Assembly (NCBI GenBank): GCA_905182535.1
Contig: CAJJBZ010000008.1
Coordinates: 62,001 to 126,000, forward strand
DNA: 64,000 nt
Direction of reading: 5' to 3'
From: an uncultured Planktomarina sp.
GTDB lineage: Bacteria; Pseudomonadota; Alphaproteobacteria; Rhodobacterales; Rhodobacteraceae
This document shows positions 1 through 13,052 of this stretch, piece by piece (within the stretch, counting starts at the first letter, position 1; every line of letters begins with the position of its first letter). The position numbers were made by a program, and so were the translations under genes. Under the pieces are notes generated by a model. The model was not told where the DNA came from. It saw nothing but the letters and a program-made list of their open reading frames with translations, and searched no databases.

Positions 1-659
1 GTGATGCGGATGGTACTATCGGTGGGGCGGTTTACCCGACCCCTGATATAATTCGAGCTGCCCTCAAAGTGATTGGCACAGCCCCCAATACCAAGCTTTT
101 GTCTTCCTTCTTTTTCATGCTGTTTGAAGATCGCCCCGACCTACCCAGCCAACTGAATATCTTCGCGGATTGTGGTCTGGTGATTGATCCTAATGCGCAA
201 GAGCTAGCTGATATTGCGATTGCCTCTGCTGCTTCTATGAAGGGCTTGACAGGAACTGACCCCAAAATCGCAATGTTGTCCTTTTCGACACGCGGTAGCG
301 CTAAACACCCGAGTGTGACTAAAGTTGCGGATGCGACAGCTTTAGTGCGTAGCCTTCGTCCAGATCTTGCAGTTGATGGTGAACTGCAATTTGATGCAGC
401 GGTCGTACCCTCGGTCGGAGCAGTTAAAGCGCCGGGCTCTGTGGTGGCCGGACAAGCCAATGTCTTTGTGTTCCCTAATCTTGATGCGGGCAATATTGGT
501 TATAAGATCGCGCAACGCTTTGGTGGTGCGAAAGCTATTGGGCCCATCTTACAAGGGCTTGCAAAGCCGGCAAACGATTTATCGCGTGGGTGTACCGCCG
601 ATGATATCGTCGACATGATTTCTGTTACAGTGGCGCAATCTGCTGCGCAAAATACCTGA
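1..659 (+). CDS. pta: phosphate acetyltransferase, C-terminal part (5' end outside window)
   Basis: Converts acetyl-phosphate and CoA to acetyl-CoA in the cytoplasm. The reading frame is open from base 3 and already inside the protein ([20 protein letters not shown]), running to TGA at 657-659, so about 218 C-terminal residues of the PTA_PTB domain are seen. Conserved stretches are [34 protein letters not shown] and [16 protein letters not shown]. It sits 25 bp ahead of soeA on the same strand. In Roseobacters pta commonly follows xsc (sulfoacetaldehyde acetyltransferase), whose product acetyl-phosphate is the substrate of Pta; xsc would lie to the left of the window, which is inference. No damage is seen in the visible part. 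Confidence 0.93.
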   Translation, partial: DADGTIGGAVYPTPDIIRAALKVIGTAPNTKLLSSFFFMLFEDRPDLPSQLNIFADCGLVIDPNAQELADIAIASAASMKGLTGTDPKIAMLSFSTRGSAKHPSVTKVADATALVRSLRPDLAVDGELQFDAAVVPSVGAVKAPGSVVAGQANVFVFPNLDAGNIGYKIAQRFGGAKAIGPILQGLAKPANDLSRGCTADDIVDMISVTVAQSAAQNT

Positions 660-684
660 CCAGCAGGCAATAAGGGGTCCTTTC

Positions 685-3495
685 ATGGGATTTGAAGAAC
701 CAAGACTGAATTTATCGCCTAAAGTGAGCGACGAAATCCGGAAGACTACCTGCTATATGTGTGCGTGCCGCTGTGGGATTGATGTGCATATGAAAGAGGG
801 TAAGGTTGCCTATATTGAGGGTAACCGCGATCATCCTGTCAACAAGGGTGTCCTCTGCGCCAAAGGTGCTGCGGGCATTATGCAGGTGAACGCGCCTTCA
901 CGCCTGCGCGCCCCGCTAAAACGTGTTGGCCCGCGTGGATCAGGTGAGTTTGAAGAGATCTCTTGGGATGAGGCGCTCCAATTGGCGCAGGATTGGTTGG
1001 AGCCAGTTCATAAAAAAAACCCAGAAAAATTGGCATTTTTCACAGGTCGTGACCAATCACAAAGCTTTACATCCTTCTGGGCGCAAGGTTTTGGCACCCC
1101 AAACTACGCTGCTCATGGCGGTTTTTGCTCAGTAAATATGGCGGCGGGTGGCATTTATACTATGGGGGGCGCATTTTGGGAGTTTGGCCAACCAGATTGG
1201 GACCGCACCAAATTGTTTATGCTGTTTGGTGTAGCTGAAGATCACGATAGCAATCCGATTAAAATGGGCTTGGGTAAGCTGAAGGAACGCGGCGCCAAGG
1301 TTATTGGCGTCAACCCAATCCGCACTGGCTATAACGCCATTGCTGATGAATGGGTTGGTATCACGCCTGGTACTGATGGCTTGTTTATCCTATCGATGGT
1401 GCATCTACTACTGAAGGCCGGTAGGATTGACCTTAATTATTTAGCGCAGCTTACCAATGCACCTGCCCTAGTAGACAGCACCGAGGGCCCAAATAAGGGC
1501 CTACTTTTACGCGGTGAAAACGAAAAATTGCTTGTGATTGATCGTAAAACTGGTCAGCCAGTTGCATTTGACACCAAAGGCATCGTCCCAGATTTGGCGG
1601 CTACCTACCAAGGTCACCGTACCGTATTCCAACATCTGGCAGAGCGCTATATGTCCGACGAATATGCGCCCGAGAATGTGGCGGAGCGGTGTGGTATTGC
1701 CGCAGAACGCATTCGCGCGATCGCAGCCGATTTAGCACGAGTGGCATTTGATGAATCTTTTGAGTTAGACCAACCTTGGACTGATTTTAGAGGCAATAAG
1801 CATGAGACAATGATCGGCCGTCCGGTCTCCTTTCATGCGATGCGAGGCGTTTCGGCGCATTCCAACGGCTTTCAGACCTGCCGCAGTTTGCACCTGTTAC
1901 AAATCATCCTTGGCACAGTTGAAGTGCCTGGCGGCTTTCGCTTCAAGCCTCCGTATCCAAAACCTGTATCAGCTCATCCAAAACCTCATTGCAAAGTAAC
2001 ACCCGGTGCTGCTTTGGATGGTCCACATTTGGGCTATGTTCAGGGGCCGGATGATTTGTGCCTCAAAGATGATGGCAGCCCGGCACGCATTGATAAGGCT
2101 TATACTTGGGAAAACCCAATGTCTGCCCACGGGTTGATGCATATGGTGATTTCCAATGCTTATGCGGGAGATCCTTATAAAATAGATGTTTTGTTCATGT
2201 ATATGGCAAATATGAGCTGGAATTCTTCAATGAATACTGGCGGCGTCATGAAGATGCTCACTGATAAGAATGAAAACGGTGATTATGTGATTCCTAAGAT
2301 TATCTATTCTGATGCCTACTCCTCAGAAATGGTAGCTTATGCCGATCTAATCTTGCCAGACACAACCTATCTCGAGCGTCATGACTGTATTTCGTTATTG
2401 GACCGTCCAATTTGCGAGGCTGATGGTGCCGCCGACAGTATTCGTTGGCCGGTTGTGGAGCCGGACCGTGATGTGCGTGGCTTCCAATCTGTTTTGGTTG
2501 ACTTGGGCGCGCGTATGGGTCTCAAGGGCTTTGTGAATGCAGATGGCTCGGCAAAATATAAGAATTATGCTGATTACATTGTGAACCATGAGCGCCGCCC
2601 GGGCGTGGGCCCGTTAATTGGTTTTCGTGGTGAGGATGGGAAAGGAGAAGGGCGTGGCGATCCGAACCCAGATCAGATGCAATCTTACATAGACAATGGT
2701 GGATTTTATGAAATCCACGTGCCTGATGGTGCCAATTACTACAAGCCTTGGAATGTTGCCTATCAAGATTGGGCGGTTAAAATTGGTATTTATGACGCGC
2801 CGCAACCCTATTTGTTTGACCTCTACTCAGAACCATTGCGTAAATTCCAATTGGCAGCAGAAGGCCATGGTGATCGACAGCCGCCTGAGCACCTGCGCGA
2901 ACGGATCAAGGAAACATTGGACCCTCTGCCGATTTGGTATGCACCCTTTGAGGATGAGAATGTTGACACCTCTGAGTTTGATCTTCACGCCCTTACTCAA
3001 CGTCCAATGGCGATGTATCACAGCTGGGGCACTCAAAACGCTTGGTTGCGGCAAATCCATGGGCAAAACCCTTTGTTTGTACCTACTAAGATTTGGCAGA
3101 AAAATGGTTTTTTAGAAGGTGATTGGGCGCGTGTGACTTCGGTGCATGGTGCTATTGTGGTGCCTGTTGCGCATATGGCAGCTCTGAATGAAAATACGGT
3201 TTGGACATGGAACGCTATTGGTAAACGCAAAGGTGCTTGGGCCTTGGACGAAAAGGCACCAGAGGCTACAAAGGGTTTTTTGCTCAACCATCTTATTCAT
3301 GAGCTGATGCCAGAAAAGGGTGATGGTATGCGCTGGGCGAACTCTGACCCCGTTACTGGCCAAGCTGCGTGGTTTGACCTGCGGGTCAAGATTGAGGCCT
3401 GTGAGGCGCCTGACGAATGTTCGCCAGAGCTGCCGCCAATCAAATCACCTGTGGGCCAAGGGCCCAAGGACCTAGAATGGAAAGTTGGTAAGTGA
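685..3495 (+). CDS. soeA: sulfite dehydrogenase molybdopterin subunit SoeA
   Basis: Catalytic subunit of a cytoplasmic, membrane-bound SoeABC complex oxidising sulfite to sulfate. The 936-residue protein is a DMSO-reductase-family molybdopterin oxidoreductase: an N-terminal 4Fe-4S motif with Cys23, Cys26, Cys30 and Cys58, then the Mo-bisMGD domains; Cys148 in HGGFCSVN is a candidate Mo ligand. No Tat or Sec signal is visible, as expected for SoeA. The start has AAGGGG just upstream. Order pta-soeA-soeB-soeC matches the sulfonate clusters known from Roseobacters, where sulfite released by Xsc must be detoxified. A polysulfide or thiosulfate reductase of the same family is the alternative; the pta neighbour and an iron-sulfur plus DmsC-type anchor favour SoeA. 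Confidence 0.85.
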   Translation: MGFEEPRLNLSPKVSDEIRKTTCYMCACRCGIDVHMKEGKVAYIEGNRDHPVNKGVLCAKGAAGIMQVNAPSRLRAPLKRVGPRGSGEFEEISWDEALQLAQDWLEPVHKKNPEKLAFFTGRDQSQSFTSFWAQGFGTPNYAAHGGFCSVNMAAGGIYTMGGAFWEFGQPDWDRTKLFMLFGVAEDHDSNPIKMGLGKLKERGAKVIGVNPIRTGYNAIADEWVGITPGTDGLFILSMVHLLLKAGRIDLNYLAQLTNAPALVDSTEGPNKGLLLRGENEKLLVIDRKTGQPVAFDTKGIVPDLAATYQGHRTVFQHLAERYMSDEYAPENVAERCGIAAERIRAIAADLARVAFDESFELDQPWTDFRGNKHETMIGRPVSFHAMRGVSAHSNGFQTCRSLHLLQIILGTVEVPGGFRFKPPYPKPVSAHPKPHCKVTPGAALDGPHLGYVQGPDDLCLKDDGSPARIDKAYTWENPMSAHGLMHMVISNAYAGDPYKIDVLFMYMANMSWNSSMNTGGVMKMLTDKNENGDYVIPKIIYSDAYSSEMVAYADLILPDTTYLERHDCISLLDRPICEADGAADSIRWPVVEPDRDVRGFQSVLVDLGARMGLKGFVNADGSAKYKNYADYIVNHERRPGVGPLIGFRGEDGKGEGRGDPNPDQMQSYIDNGGFYEIHVPDGANYYKPWNVAYQDWAVKIGIYDAPQPYLFDLYSEPLRKFQLAAEGHGDRQPPEHLRERIKETLDPLPIWYAPFEDENVDTSEFDLHALTQRPMAMYHSWGTQNAWLRQIHGQNPLFVPTKIWQKNGFLEGDWARVTSVHGAIVVPVAHMAALNENTVWTWNAIGKRKGAWALDEKAPEATKGFLLNHLIHELMPEKGDGMRWANSDPVTGQAAWFDLRVKIEACEAPDECSPELPPIKSPVGQGPKDLEWKVGK

Positions 3496-3667
3496 CAGGT
3501 AGCCATTTCATAACAGGCTTGGGCTTTGTCCCGCTGTGCGTGCATGATCTGAGGCGAGTTACGACGCCTACGAACATATTGGTGCAGGACTTTTTTACGG
3601 TGCCAATAGTTTGGCTATCTCGTCAATGTAAAACAATGCACCAAATGCAAAAATGGGGACCCATAAA

Positions 3668-4415
3668 ATGACAACCCTACCGAAAACTACCCAGAAAAAA
3701 CTGGGGCTAGTCATTGATTTGGATACGTGTGTGGGCTGTCATGCCTGTGTGGTGTCCTGCAAAGGCTGGAATACCGAGAACTATGGTGCGCCCTTATCCG
3801 ATCAGGATGCTTATGGCGCCGATCCTTCGGGGACCTTCCTCAACAGGGTGCACTCCTATGAGGTACAGCCTGAGGTGGGTCCCGGCGCAGTTGATCCATT
3901 TTCCCAAATCTTGCCTGCATTGCGATGATGCGCCCTGCGTCACGGTTTGCCCCACCGGTGCGAGCTATAAGCGCCAAGAGGATGGGATTGTACTGGTCAA
4001 TGAAGATGCTTGTATCGGGTGTGGGCTATGCGCTTGGGCCTGCCCTTATGGTGCGCGTGAGATGGATCAGGCCGCTGGGGTGATGAAAAAATGTACTCTT
4101 TGCGTGGACCGAATATATAATGAAAATCTGCCTGAAGTCGACCGGGTTCCCTCTTGTGTTCGCACTTGTCCTTCAGGCGCTCGGCACTTTGGTGATCTTG
4201 GTGATGAAAATTCTGAAGTGTCAAAATTAGTCTTGGCGCGCGGTGGAATAGATTTGATGCCAGAACTAGGTACTAAGCCCATAAATAAATACCTGCCTCC
4301 GCGTCCAAAAGATGTGGCCCCTAAATTTGATATTTTGGCACCCTATTTGGAGCCAGTGGCCAAAACTCAAAAAGGCTTTCTGGGTTGGCTTGATAAAGCT
4401 TTGGAGAAAATTTAA
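3668..4415 (+). CDS. soeB: sulfite dehydrogenase iron-sulfur subunit SoeB (suspected frameshift)
   Basis: Electron-transfer subunit carrying 4Fe-4S clusters between SoeA and the membrane anchor. Cysteine clusters seen: CVGCHACVVSC near the N-terminus, CLHCDDAPCVTVCPTG, CIGCGLCAWACPYG, and CTLCVDR with CVRTCPSG. The frame breaks near 3881-3890 (CCCGGCGCAG): removing one G joins ...EVGP to AQLIHFPKSC without loss, so a one-base insertion is likely and the gene is probably intact (about 248 residues). ATG 3668 is preferred over the in-frame ATG 3653 because GGGGA lies 8 bases before it. An unusual 172-base gap separates it from soeA; it holds a small AGGCG/CGCCT hairpin at 3552-3569 but no ORF I recognise. 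Confidence 0.85.
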
Positions 4416-5287
4416 TGCATCCTGCTGGTTCTGTAATTGTATTCACTGTTGCCTCGGGGCTTGGATTTGGATTACTCACATGGCTAGGCCTTGGTCTGCC
4501 TGATGTACGTGGGCGGGGTGCGTTTTGGTATTATGTTCTGGGTTTTGGTTTGGCCGGTGGTGGACTTTTGGCCTCAACTTTTCACCTTGGAAATCCGCAG
4601 CGGTTTTTGAAAGCTTTCTCTCAATGGCGCAGCAGCTGGTTGAGCCGTGAGGGCTGTCTCGCGGTTGTCTCTATGGCCGTCTTCGGATTGTTTGCTTTTG
4701 GTGCAATCTTTATGTCCGCCATTTGGCAGCCTTTGGGTTATATTGGTGCTTTGCTTGCGGTATTGACGATATTTGCCACATCAATGATCTATGCGCAGCT
4801 CAAAACTGTGCCGCGGTGGAACCACTGGAGCACACCAGTTCTGTTTATGCTGCTGTCGTTGGGTGGGAGTGGATTATTGGCAATGCAAGGTTGGCCCGCG
4901 ATGATCCTTCTAGCGCTTGCGGGCGTGATGCAGATAGTTGCTTGGCTGTCTGGTGATGGTCGCTTTGAGAGCCGGGGTACCAATATGGGCACCGCTACTG
5001 GTCTAGGAGTGCGCGGCATCGTGCGTGCGTTTGAGCCGCCTCATACCGGCAATAATTACTTGCTCAAGGAGATGGTGCATAAGGTTGGTCGGAAACACGC
5101 AGTGAAGCTACGGATTATCGCCTTTGTGCTGATGATACTTGCGCCTCTTGGCCTGCTGCTGATCTCCGACACAGTCCTAATGTTTGTAGTAGCGGCGATA
5201 TTGCATACAACGGGCACTTTTGCTCAACGCTGGCTTTTTTTTGCAGAGGCAGAACATGTTGTTGGGCTCTATTACGGCAAACGCTAA
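4415..5287 (+). CDS. soeC: sulfite dehydrogenase membrane anchor SoeC (DmsC-like)
   Basis: 290-residue integral membrane protein of the DMSO-reductase anchor (DmsC) family, expected to pass electrons from SoeB to quinone. The sequence is a series of hydrophobic segments, beginning at SVIVFTVASGLGFGLLTWLG. SFHLG-like TFHLGNPQRFLKAFSQWRSSWLSREG is the typical first-loop region of these anchors, and the C-terminus ends RWLFFAEAEHVVGLYYG, as is usual in the family. The start codon overlaps the soeB stop (TAATG at 4413-4417), indicating translational coupling. It ends 29 bp before the convergent tdk gene. Confidence 0.85.
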   Translation: MHPAGSVIVFTVASGLGFGLLTWLGLGLPDVRGRGAFWYYVLGFGLAGGGLLASTFHLGNPQRFLKAFSQWRSSWLSREGCLAVVSMAVFGLFAFGAIFMSAIWQPLGYIGALLAVLTIFATSMIYAQLKTVPRWNHWSTPVLFMLLSLGGSGLLAMQGWPAMILLALAGVMQIVAWLSGDGRFESRGTNMGTATGLGVRGIVRAFEPPHTGNNYLLKEMVHKVGRKHAVKLRIIAFVLMILAPLGLLLISDTVLMFVVAAILHTTGTFAQRWLFFAEAEHVVGLYYGKR

Positions 5288-5315
5288 TGGCAAATTCTCA
5301 ACCTTCCTCCCTGTT

Positions 5316-5918
5316 TTAAATTGGCAGCTCGGGGTGGGAGTGATCTTCTACAGCGGCGCGATAGTGTTTGCGGCATAGTGATAGGTAGGTTTCATTACCA
5401 CCAATCTGCACCTGATCCCCTGCAGTTACTGCTTTTCCGTTGCTGTCAAACCGTACAACCATAGTAGCTTTTTTGCCGCAATGGCAAATAGTACGTACTT
5501 CGCGCATTTCATCGGCCAAAGCCAATAGCGCTGCTGATCCTGGGAATAATTCTCCCATGAAATCCACTCTTAGACCGTAGCACATAATTGGAATGTCCAA
5601 ATTGTCTACGGCGCGGGCCAGTGCCCATACTTGATCCTTAGTAAGAAATTGTGCCTCATCAACAAAAATACAAGCTATTGGGCCTTGATCGAGTTGTTTT
5701 TTCACTTTTTGAAACATGTCCTCATGTGGATTAAATGTGTCAGCTTTTTCCTCGATCCCTATACGAGAGGCGATTTTGCCTTGCCCGGCGCGGGTGTCCA
5801 TCTGTGCTGTCAAAAGATAGGTCTGCATGCCACGCTCGCGGTAGTTGTACGCGGCTTGCAGCAGCAAAGTTGATTTGCCGGCGTTCATAGTTGAGTAATT
5901 GAAGTAAAGCTTAGCCAT
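5316..5918 (-). CDS. tdk: thymidine kinase
   Basis: Type II thymidine kinase, phosphorylating thymidine to dTMP in pyrimidine salvage. The P-loop NAGKSTLLLQ lies near residue 14, the Walker B-like FVDEAQF in the middle, and zinc-binding cysteines are seen in CHCGKKA and the late CRKHY. Length is 200 residues, normal for the family. The frame could be extended to 5966, but the family begins MAKLYFNYS, so ATG 5918 is chosen even though no clear ribosome-binding site precedes it. It is convergent with soeC. It complements the nucleoside-salvage operon at 39.3-43.8 kb. Confidence 0.93.
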   Translation of the reverse strand: MAKLYFNYSTMNAGKSTLLLQAAYNYRERGMQTYLLTAQMDTRAGQGKIASRIGIEEKADTFNPHEDMFQKVKKQLDQGPIACIFVDEAQFLTKDQVWALARAVDNLDIPIMCYGLRVDFMGELFPGSAALLALADEMREVRTICHCGKKATMVVRFDSNGKAVTAGDQVQIGGNETYLSLCRKHYRAAVEDHSHPELPI

Positions 5919-6097
5919 GAGGTTATGTGCATCGACACTGTGATCGATGCAAGAGGCTGGTGGCATTTGCTCTTAAGATTGTGGCGCAATGACATGGTAT
6001 ACGGCGTTCTATTGCTGTCGCTGCTTTTTCTGATATCGAAGTCAGGCGATTTGGCGAGCTAGCTGCTAAGATAATTATTGATTTGGAGAAGCAAACA

Positions 6098-6814
6098 ATG
6101 CGTGTCGAGGACCAACCAGTCTATGATTCTAATCTGCTGCACCCTATTGATTTTGCAGCATTGGCAGGCCTGGATGATGCAGGGCATCCGCCGAGGATCC
6201 TGCTGCTCTATGGTTCGTTGCGTCCACAAAGTTATTCGCGTGCATCGGTGGAAGAGGGTGCGAGAGTATTGCGGGCTTTGGGTTGTGAGACAAAACTATT
6301 TGATCCTACACATTTGCCTCTTCCTGATGCAGTCCCTGACAGCCACCCCAAGGTGCAAGAATTGCGAGAACTCGCGCTCTGGAGTGAAGGTATGGTCTGG
6401 TCCAGCCCCGAGCGGCATGGTGCCATGACTGGTATTCTTAAAACGCAAATAGATTGGATCCCACTATCGGCGATTGGCGGCATGCGCCCAACACAGGGAA
6501 AAACTTTAGCGTTGATGCAGGTCTCTGGTGGGTCACAATCGTTTAATGCAGTCAACCAAATGCGAATTTTGGGCCGCTGGATGCGGATGATCACGATCCC
6601 TAATCAAAGTTCCCTACCCAAAGCTTGGCTGGAGTTCGAGAATGGCCGGATGAAACCATCACCATTCTACAACCGTATTGTTGACGTGATGGAAGAGTTG
6701 GCTCGTTTCACAGTGATGACCCGAAGCCGTAAAGCGGTATTGGTGGACCGCTACTCAGAACGGTTCGAGAGTACGGAAGAACTTCACAAACGGGTATCAC
6801 TTAAAAATATATAG
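6098..6814 (+). CDS. arsH: ArsH-type NADPH-dependent FMN reductase
   Basis: 238-residue flavodoxin-fold protein of the ArsH family, NADPH:FMN oxidoreductases that in some bacteria oxidise trivalent organoarsenicals. FMN-phosphate loop [14 protein letters not shown], the [22 protein letters not shown] region and [11 protein letters not shown] are characteristic. ATG 6098 is chosen over an upstream TTG because GGAGAA lies seven bases before it. No arsC, arsB or arsR is nearby, so an arsenic role is only suggested by family; a general quinone or azo reductase role is the alternative. It is divergent from tdk. Confidence 0.85.
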   Translation: MRVEDQPVYDSNLLHPIDFAALAGLDDAGHPPRILLLYGSLRPQSYSRASVEEGARVLRALGCETKLFDPTHLPLPDAVPDSHPKVQELRELALWSEGMVWSSPERHGAMTGILKTQIDWIPLSAIGGMRPTQGKTLALMQVSGGSQSFNAVNQMRILGRWMRMITIPNQSSLPKAWLEFENGRMKPSPFYNRIVDVMEELARFTVMTRSRKAVLVDRYSERFESTEELHKRVSLKNI

Positions 6815-6860
6815 GTTGAATCAGTAGTATAGATTTTTTTGTTATGGGTAACGAGAAAGC

Positions 6861-10158
<3,298 letters not shown>

Positions 10159-10283
10159 GAAATTGTCCTTTATAGACGGCGCGCAAACTGTCCTGCCTTA
10201 TATGGAAGGAGGTCCGAGGTGCAAGGGGCATTCTTGATTCTATGGTGCAAACAGGCCTATTTGGCCTATCTCATGGACAGAGG

Positions 10284-10686
10284 CTAGGGTAGCGGTAGCT
10301 CGGTTGTGTCCTTCAGCTCCTCCATTGCAAAACTAGCATTTATTTCTGCCAACTCGATGCATGAGATCAGCCGCTGGTAAGGATTATCATAAGCCTGCAC
10401 ATCTAGCACCCTTGCTTTGATAAGATAGTCTTGATTGTCTGAAGTCCGAGAGGCTGATTGAATCTGTGGCATGCTCTCGATAATTTTTGAAAAATGATCT
10501 GCCCAGTTTTGCTATGGTTGCGCACAGAAATGGAAATGAAAGCAGTAAGCCCCAACCCTACCTTCTGAGCATCAACAAGCGCCACACTGCATTGTGAGAA
10601 AGGTTTATTGACTGGGCTAAATCTTCTAAAGACTGCTCTTAATAGCGCTGCATAATTTGCATATAATTGGTTAATATCGAGAAGCT
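10284..10686 (-). pseudogene. Lrp/AsnC-family transcriptional regulator remnant
   Basis: Pieces of an Lrp/AsnC regulator can be read in order on the minus strand. A helix-turn-helix piece, QSLEDLAQSINLSHNAVWR, lies around 10585-10640. A ligand-binding part starts ALVDAQKVGLGLTAFISISVRNHS and continues in another frame as NWADHFSKIIESMPQ to SFAMEELKDTTELPLP. The second frame change (about 10515) is mended by one A in an A-run. However, roughly 15 to 20 residues that normally join the two domains are missing between NAVWR and LVDAQ, and an in-frame TAA precedes the helix-turn-helix. The missing linker is flanked by short GTGGCGC-like repeats, so a deletion is plausible. Decay is likelier than sequencing error alone. 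Confidence 0.8.
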
Positions 10687-11054
10687 ATCACAATTAATTA
10701 CTAATTAAAAAAACTTAGGAAATTTTTTGTTTTAGAATAATCTATAGTGTTGCCAATCATAAATTTGGAGCTTTGACATACCACCCCTACAAAACTTCTT
10801 AACAGCTCATTTAAATACAGCTGATGAAACTTATACTCAACATTTTTTTCATGTGAGTTATTACTTTGTGATGCTTATGGCTGCTGCAATTCCCGCTCTT
10901 ATTCGCGCTGTTTTACCATTTTTATTTGGGAGCAAATCAAGTCTGATCATTTTAAAATTGCATGGGGAAATGGCTGCACGGATGCTGTTTGATGCGTAAT
11001 CGCAACCGAGTAGCCTATTTTTAACTTGTTACAGTCGGAAAATAGCGGATTGGC
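10687..11054. other. AT-rich intergenic stretch before aspS
   Basis: About 370 bases with low GC and no reading frame that resembles a known protein. I found no tRNA cloverleaf and no clear terminator. The right end leads into the aspS promoter candidate. Confidence 0.6.
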
Positions 11055-11083
11055 TTGACTTTAGGCCCTTGTCGGGATGTATC
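11055..11083 (+). promoter_or_regulatory. candidate sigma-70 promoter of aspS
   Basis: TTGACT at 11055-11060, a 17-base spacer, then TGTATC at 11078-11083, 28 bases before the aspS start codon. The -35 box is strong, the -10 box moderate. Confidence 0.5.
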
Positions 11084-11110
11084 AGCCCGACCGCTTGAAG
11101 GAGCCTGAAA

Positions 11111-12886
11111 ATGCACGCATACCGCAGCCACACCTGTGCCGACCTCACCAAAGAAAATGTTGGCGATACCATCCGCCTTTCTGGATGGGTGCATCGTGTG
11201 CGTGATCATGGTGGCCTGTTGTTCATTGATTTGCGCGATCATTACGGCATAACGCAGGTCTTAGCAGATCCAGATAGTCCTGTTTTTAGTAAGGTAGAAA
11301 AAGTTAAAAGCGAGTGGTGTATCCGCATTGATGGTATCGTCAAAGCGCGGGATGCCGCATTGGTGAACTCAAAAATCCCAACAGGTGAAATTGAAGTATT
11401 TGTCCGTGATTTAGAAGTTCTGGGCGCCTCAGAAGAATTGCCGCTCATGGTGTTTGGAGATCAAGAATATCCCGAAGAAACGCGCCTAAAATATCGCTAC
11501 CTCGATCTGCGTCGGGAAAAGTTACAAAACAATATGAAACTGCGCTCAGACGTGGTGGCATCAATGCGCAAGCGCATGTGGGATAAAGATTTTCGTGAGT
11601 TTCAAACGCCAATAATCACCGCCTCAAGCCCAGAAGGTGCACGTGACTTTTTGGTGCCATCGCGTCTGCATCCCGGTCGTTTCTATGCACTGCCGCAAGC
11701 ACCACAGCAATTCAAGCAGCTGATCATGGTGTCTGGTTATGATAAATATTTTCAGATTGCACCATGTTTTCGAGATGAAGATCCCCGCGCGGATCGCTCT
11801 CCCACTGACTTTTATCAGCTCGATCTGGAAATGTCTTTTGTGGAACAGCAAGATATTTTTGACACAATACAGCCAGTTTTAACTGGTGTGTTTGAAGAGT
11901 TTAGTGGTGGCCGCAAAGTCGACCAGACTTGGGCGCAGATCAGCTACCGAGATTCTGCGCTTTGGTATGGAAGCGATAAACCTGATCTGCGCAATCCGAT
12001 CAAAATGCAAATTGTCTCAGAGCATTTCCATGGTTCAGGCTTCGCAATTTTTGCAAAGCTGCTTGAGCAAGACGGTACAGAAATCCGAGCTATCCCAGCA
12101 CCAACCGGAGGCAGCCGCAAATTCTGTGATCGGATGAATGCTTTTGCTCAAAAAGAAGGACTGCCGGGCATGGGTTATATCTTCTGGCGTGACCAAGGTG
12201 AAGGTATGGAGGCAGCAGGGCCTTTGGCCAAAAATATTGGCCCAGAGCGGACTGAAGCTATTCGTCAACAATTGGGTCTTGGCGTTGGCGACGCAGCCTT
12301 TTTCTTAGGCGGTAAGCCTAAAGCCTTTGAAGGTGTTGCAGGTCGTGCGCGTTTGGCCATTGGTGATGAGCTGGGTCTAACAGACAATGACCGTTTTGCT
12401 TTTGCCTGGATTGTGGACTTCCCAATCTATGAAAAAGATGAAGAGACTGGAAAAATTGACTTCGAACATAATCCTTTTTCAATGCCGCAGGGGGGGATGG
12501 AGGCGCTTGAAGGCGATCCTCTTGATGTTTTAGGATATCAATATGACTTGGCTTGTAACGGTTATGAATTGCTCAGTGGTGCCATTCGCAATCATCGCCC
12601 TGAAATCATGTTCAAAGCTTTCGAAATCGCTGGCTATGGCAAAGAAGAGGTTGAAAAACGATTTGGTGGTATGGTTAATGCGTTCCAGTATGGCGCTCCG
12701 CCACACGGTGGTTGCGCCGCTGGTATTGACAGGATTGTGATGTTGCTGGCGGATGAGGCTAATATCCGTGAGGTCATTATGTTCCCTATGAACCAACGTG
12801 CCGAAGATCTGATGATGTCTGCACCATCTGAGCCGATGAACGAACAACTGCGTGAATTGTCATTACGGGTTATTTTGCCTGAATAA
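11111..12886 (+). CDS. aspS: aspartate--tRNA ligase
   Basis: Class II aminoacyl-tRNA synthetase of 591 residues, charging tRNA-Asp. N-terminal OB-fold anticodon domain ([26 protein letters not shown]), then the catalytic core with motif 2 in [22 protein letters not shown], a GAD insertion domain, and motif 3 [14 protein letters not shown] near the C-terminus. Length matches bacterial AspRS. The start is supported by GAAGGAG seven bases upstream. No frameshift. Whether it is discriminating or Asp/Asn non-discriminating cannot be told here. Confidence 0.97.
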   Translation: MHAYRSHTCADLTKENVGDTIRLSGWVHRVRDHGGLLFIDLRDHYGITQVLADPDSPVFSKVEKVKSEWCIRIDGIVKARDAALVNSKIPTGEIEVFVRDLEVLGASEELPLMVFGDQEYPEETRLKYRYLDLRREKLQNNMKLRSDVVASMRKRMWDKDFREFQTPIITASSPEGARDFLVPSRLHPGRFYALPQAPQQFKQLIMVSGYDKYFQIAPCFRDEDPRADRSPTDFYQLDLEMSFVEQQDIFDTIQPVLTGVFEEFSGGRKVDQTWAQISYRDSALWYGSDKPDLRNPIKMQIVSEHFHGSGFAIFAKLLEQDGTEIRAIPAPTGGSRKFCDRMNAFAQKEGLPGMGYIFWRDQGEGMEAAGPLAKNIGPERTEAIRQQLGLGVGDAAFFLGGKPKAFEGVAGRARLAIGDELGLTDNDRFAFAWIVDFPIYEKDEETGKIDFEHNPFSMPQGGMEALEGDPLDVLGYQYDLACNGYELLSGAIRNHRPEIMFKAFEIAGYGKEEVEKRFGGMVNAFQYGAPPHGGCAAGIDRIVMLLADEANIREVIMFPMNQRAEDLMMSAPSEPMNEQLRELSLRVILPE

Positions 12887-13052
12887 TAATGTCTTGGGGT
12901 TTGGAGATTTTAGTCCCCAACCCCAAAGCATTCTTAAGCCTTCACTATATTAAGATCACAGTTTGATCTTTGCCCTTAAGGGTTTATCTAAATTTTAATG
13001 TGCTTGCGTTGTTTTGGCCTATGGTTTTAATAAATAAAAATAGGAGAAAACT

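Noticed and set aside
10690..11040. tRNA or small RNA in the AT-rich gap before aspS
   Set aside because: No GTTCRA-type T-loop or cloverleaf pairing seen; no hairpin with T-run.
12890..12935. TTGGGG...CCCCAA hairpin after aspS as terminator
   Set aside because: Six-pair stem with a long loop and no T-run; too weak to list.
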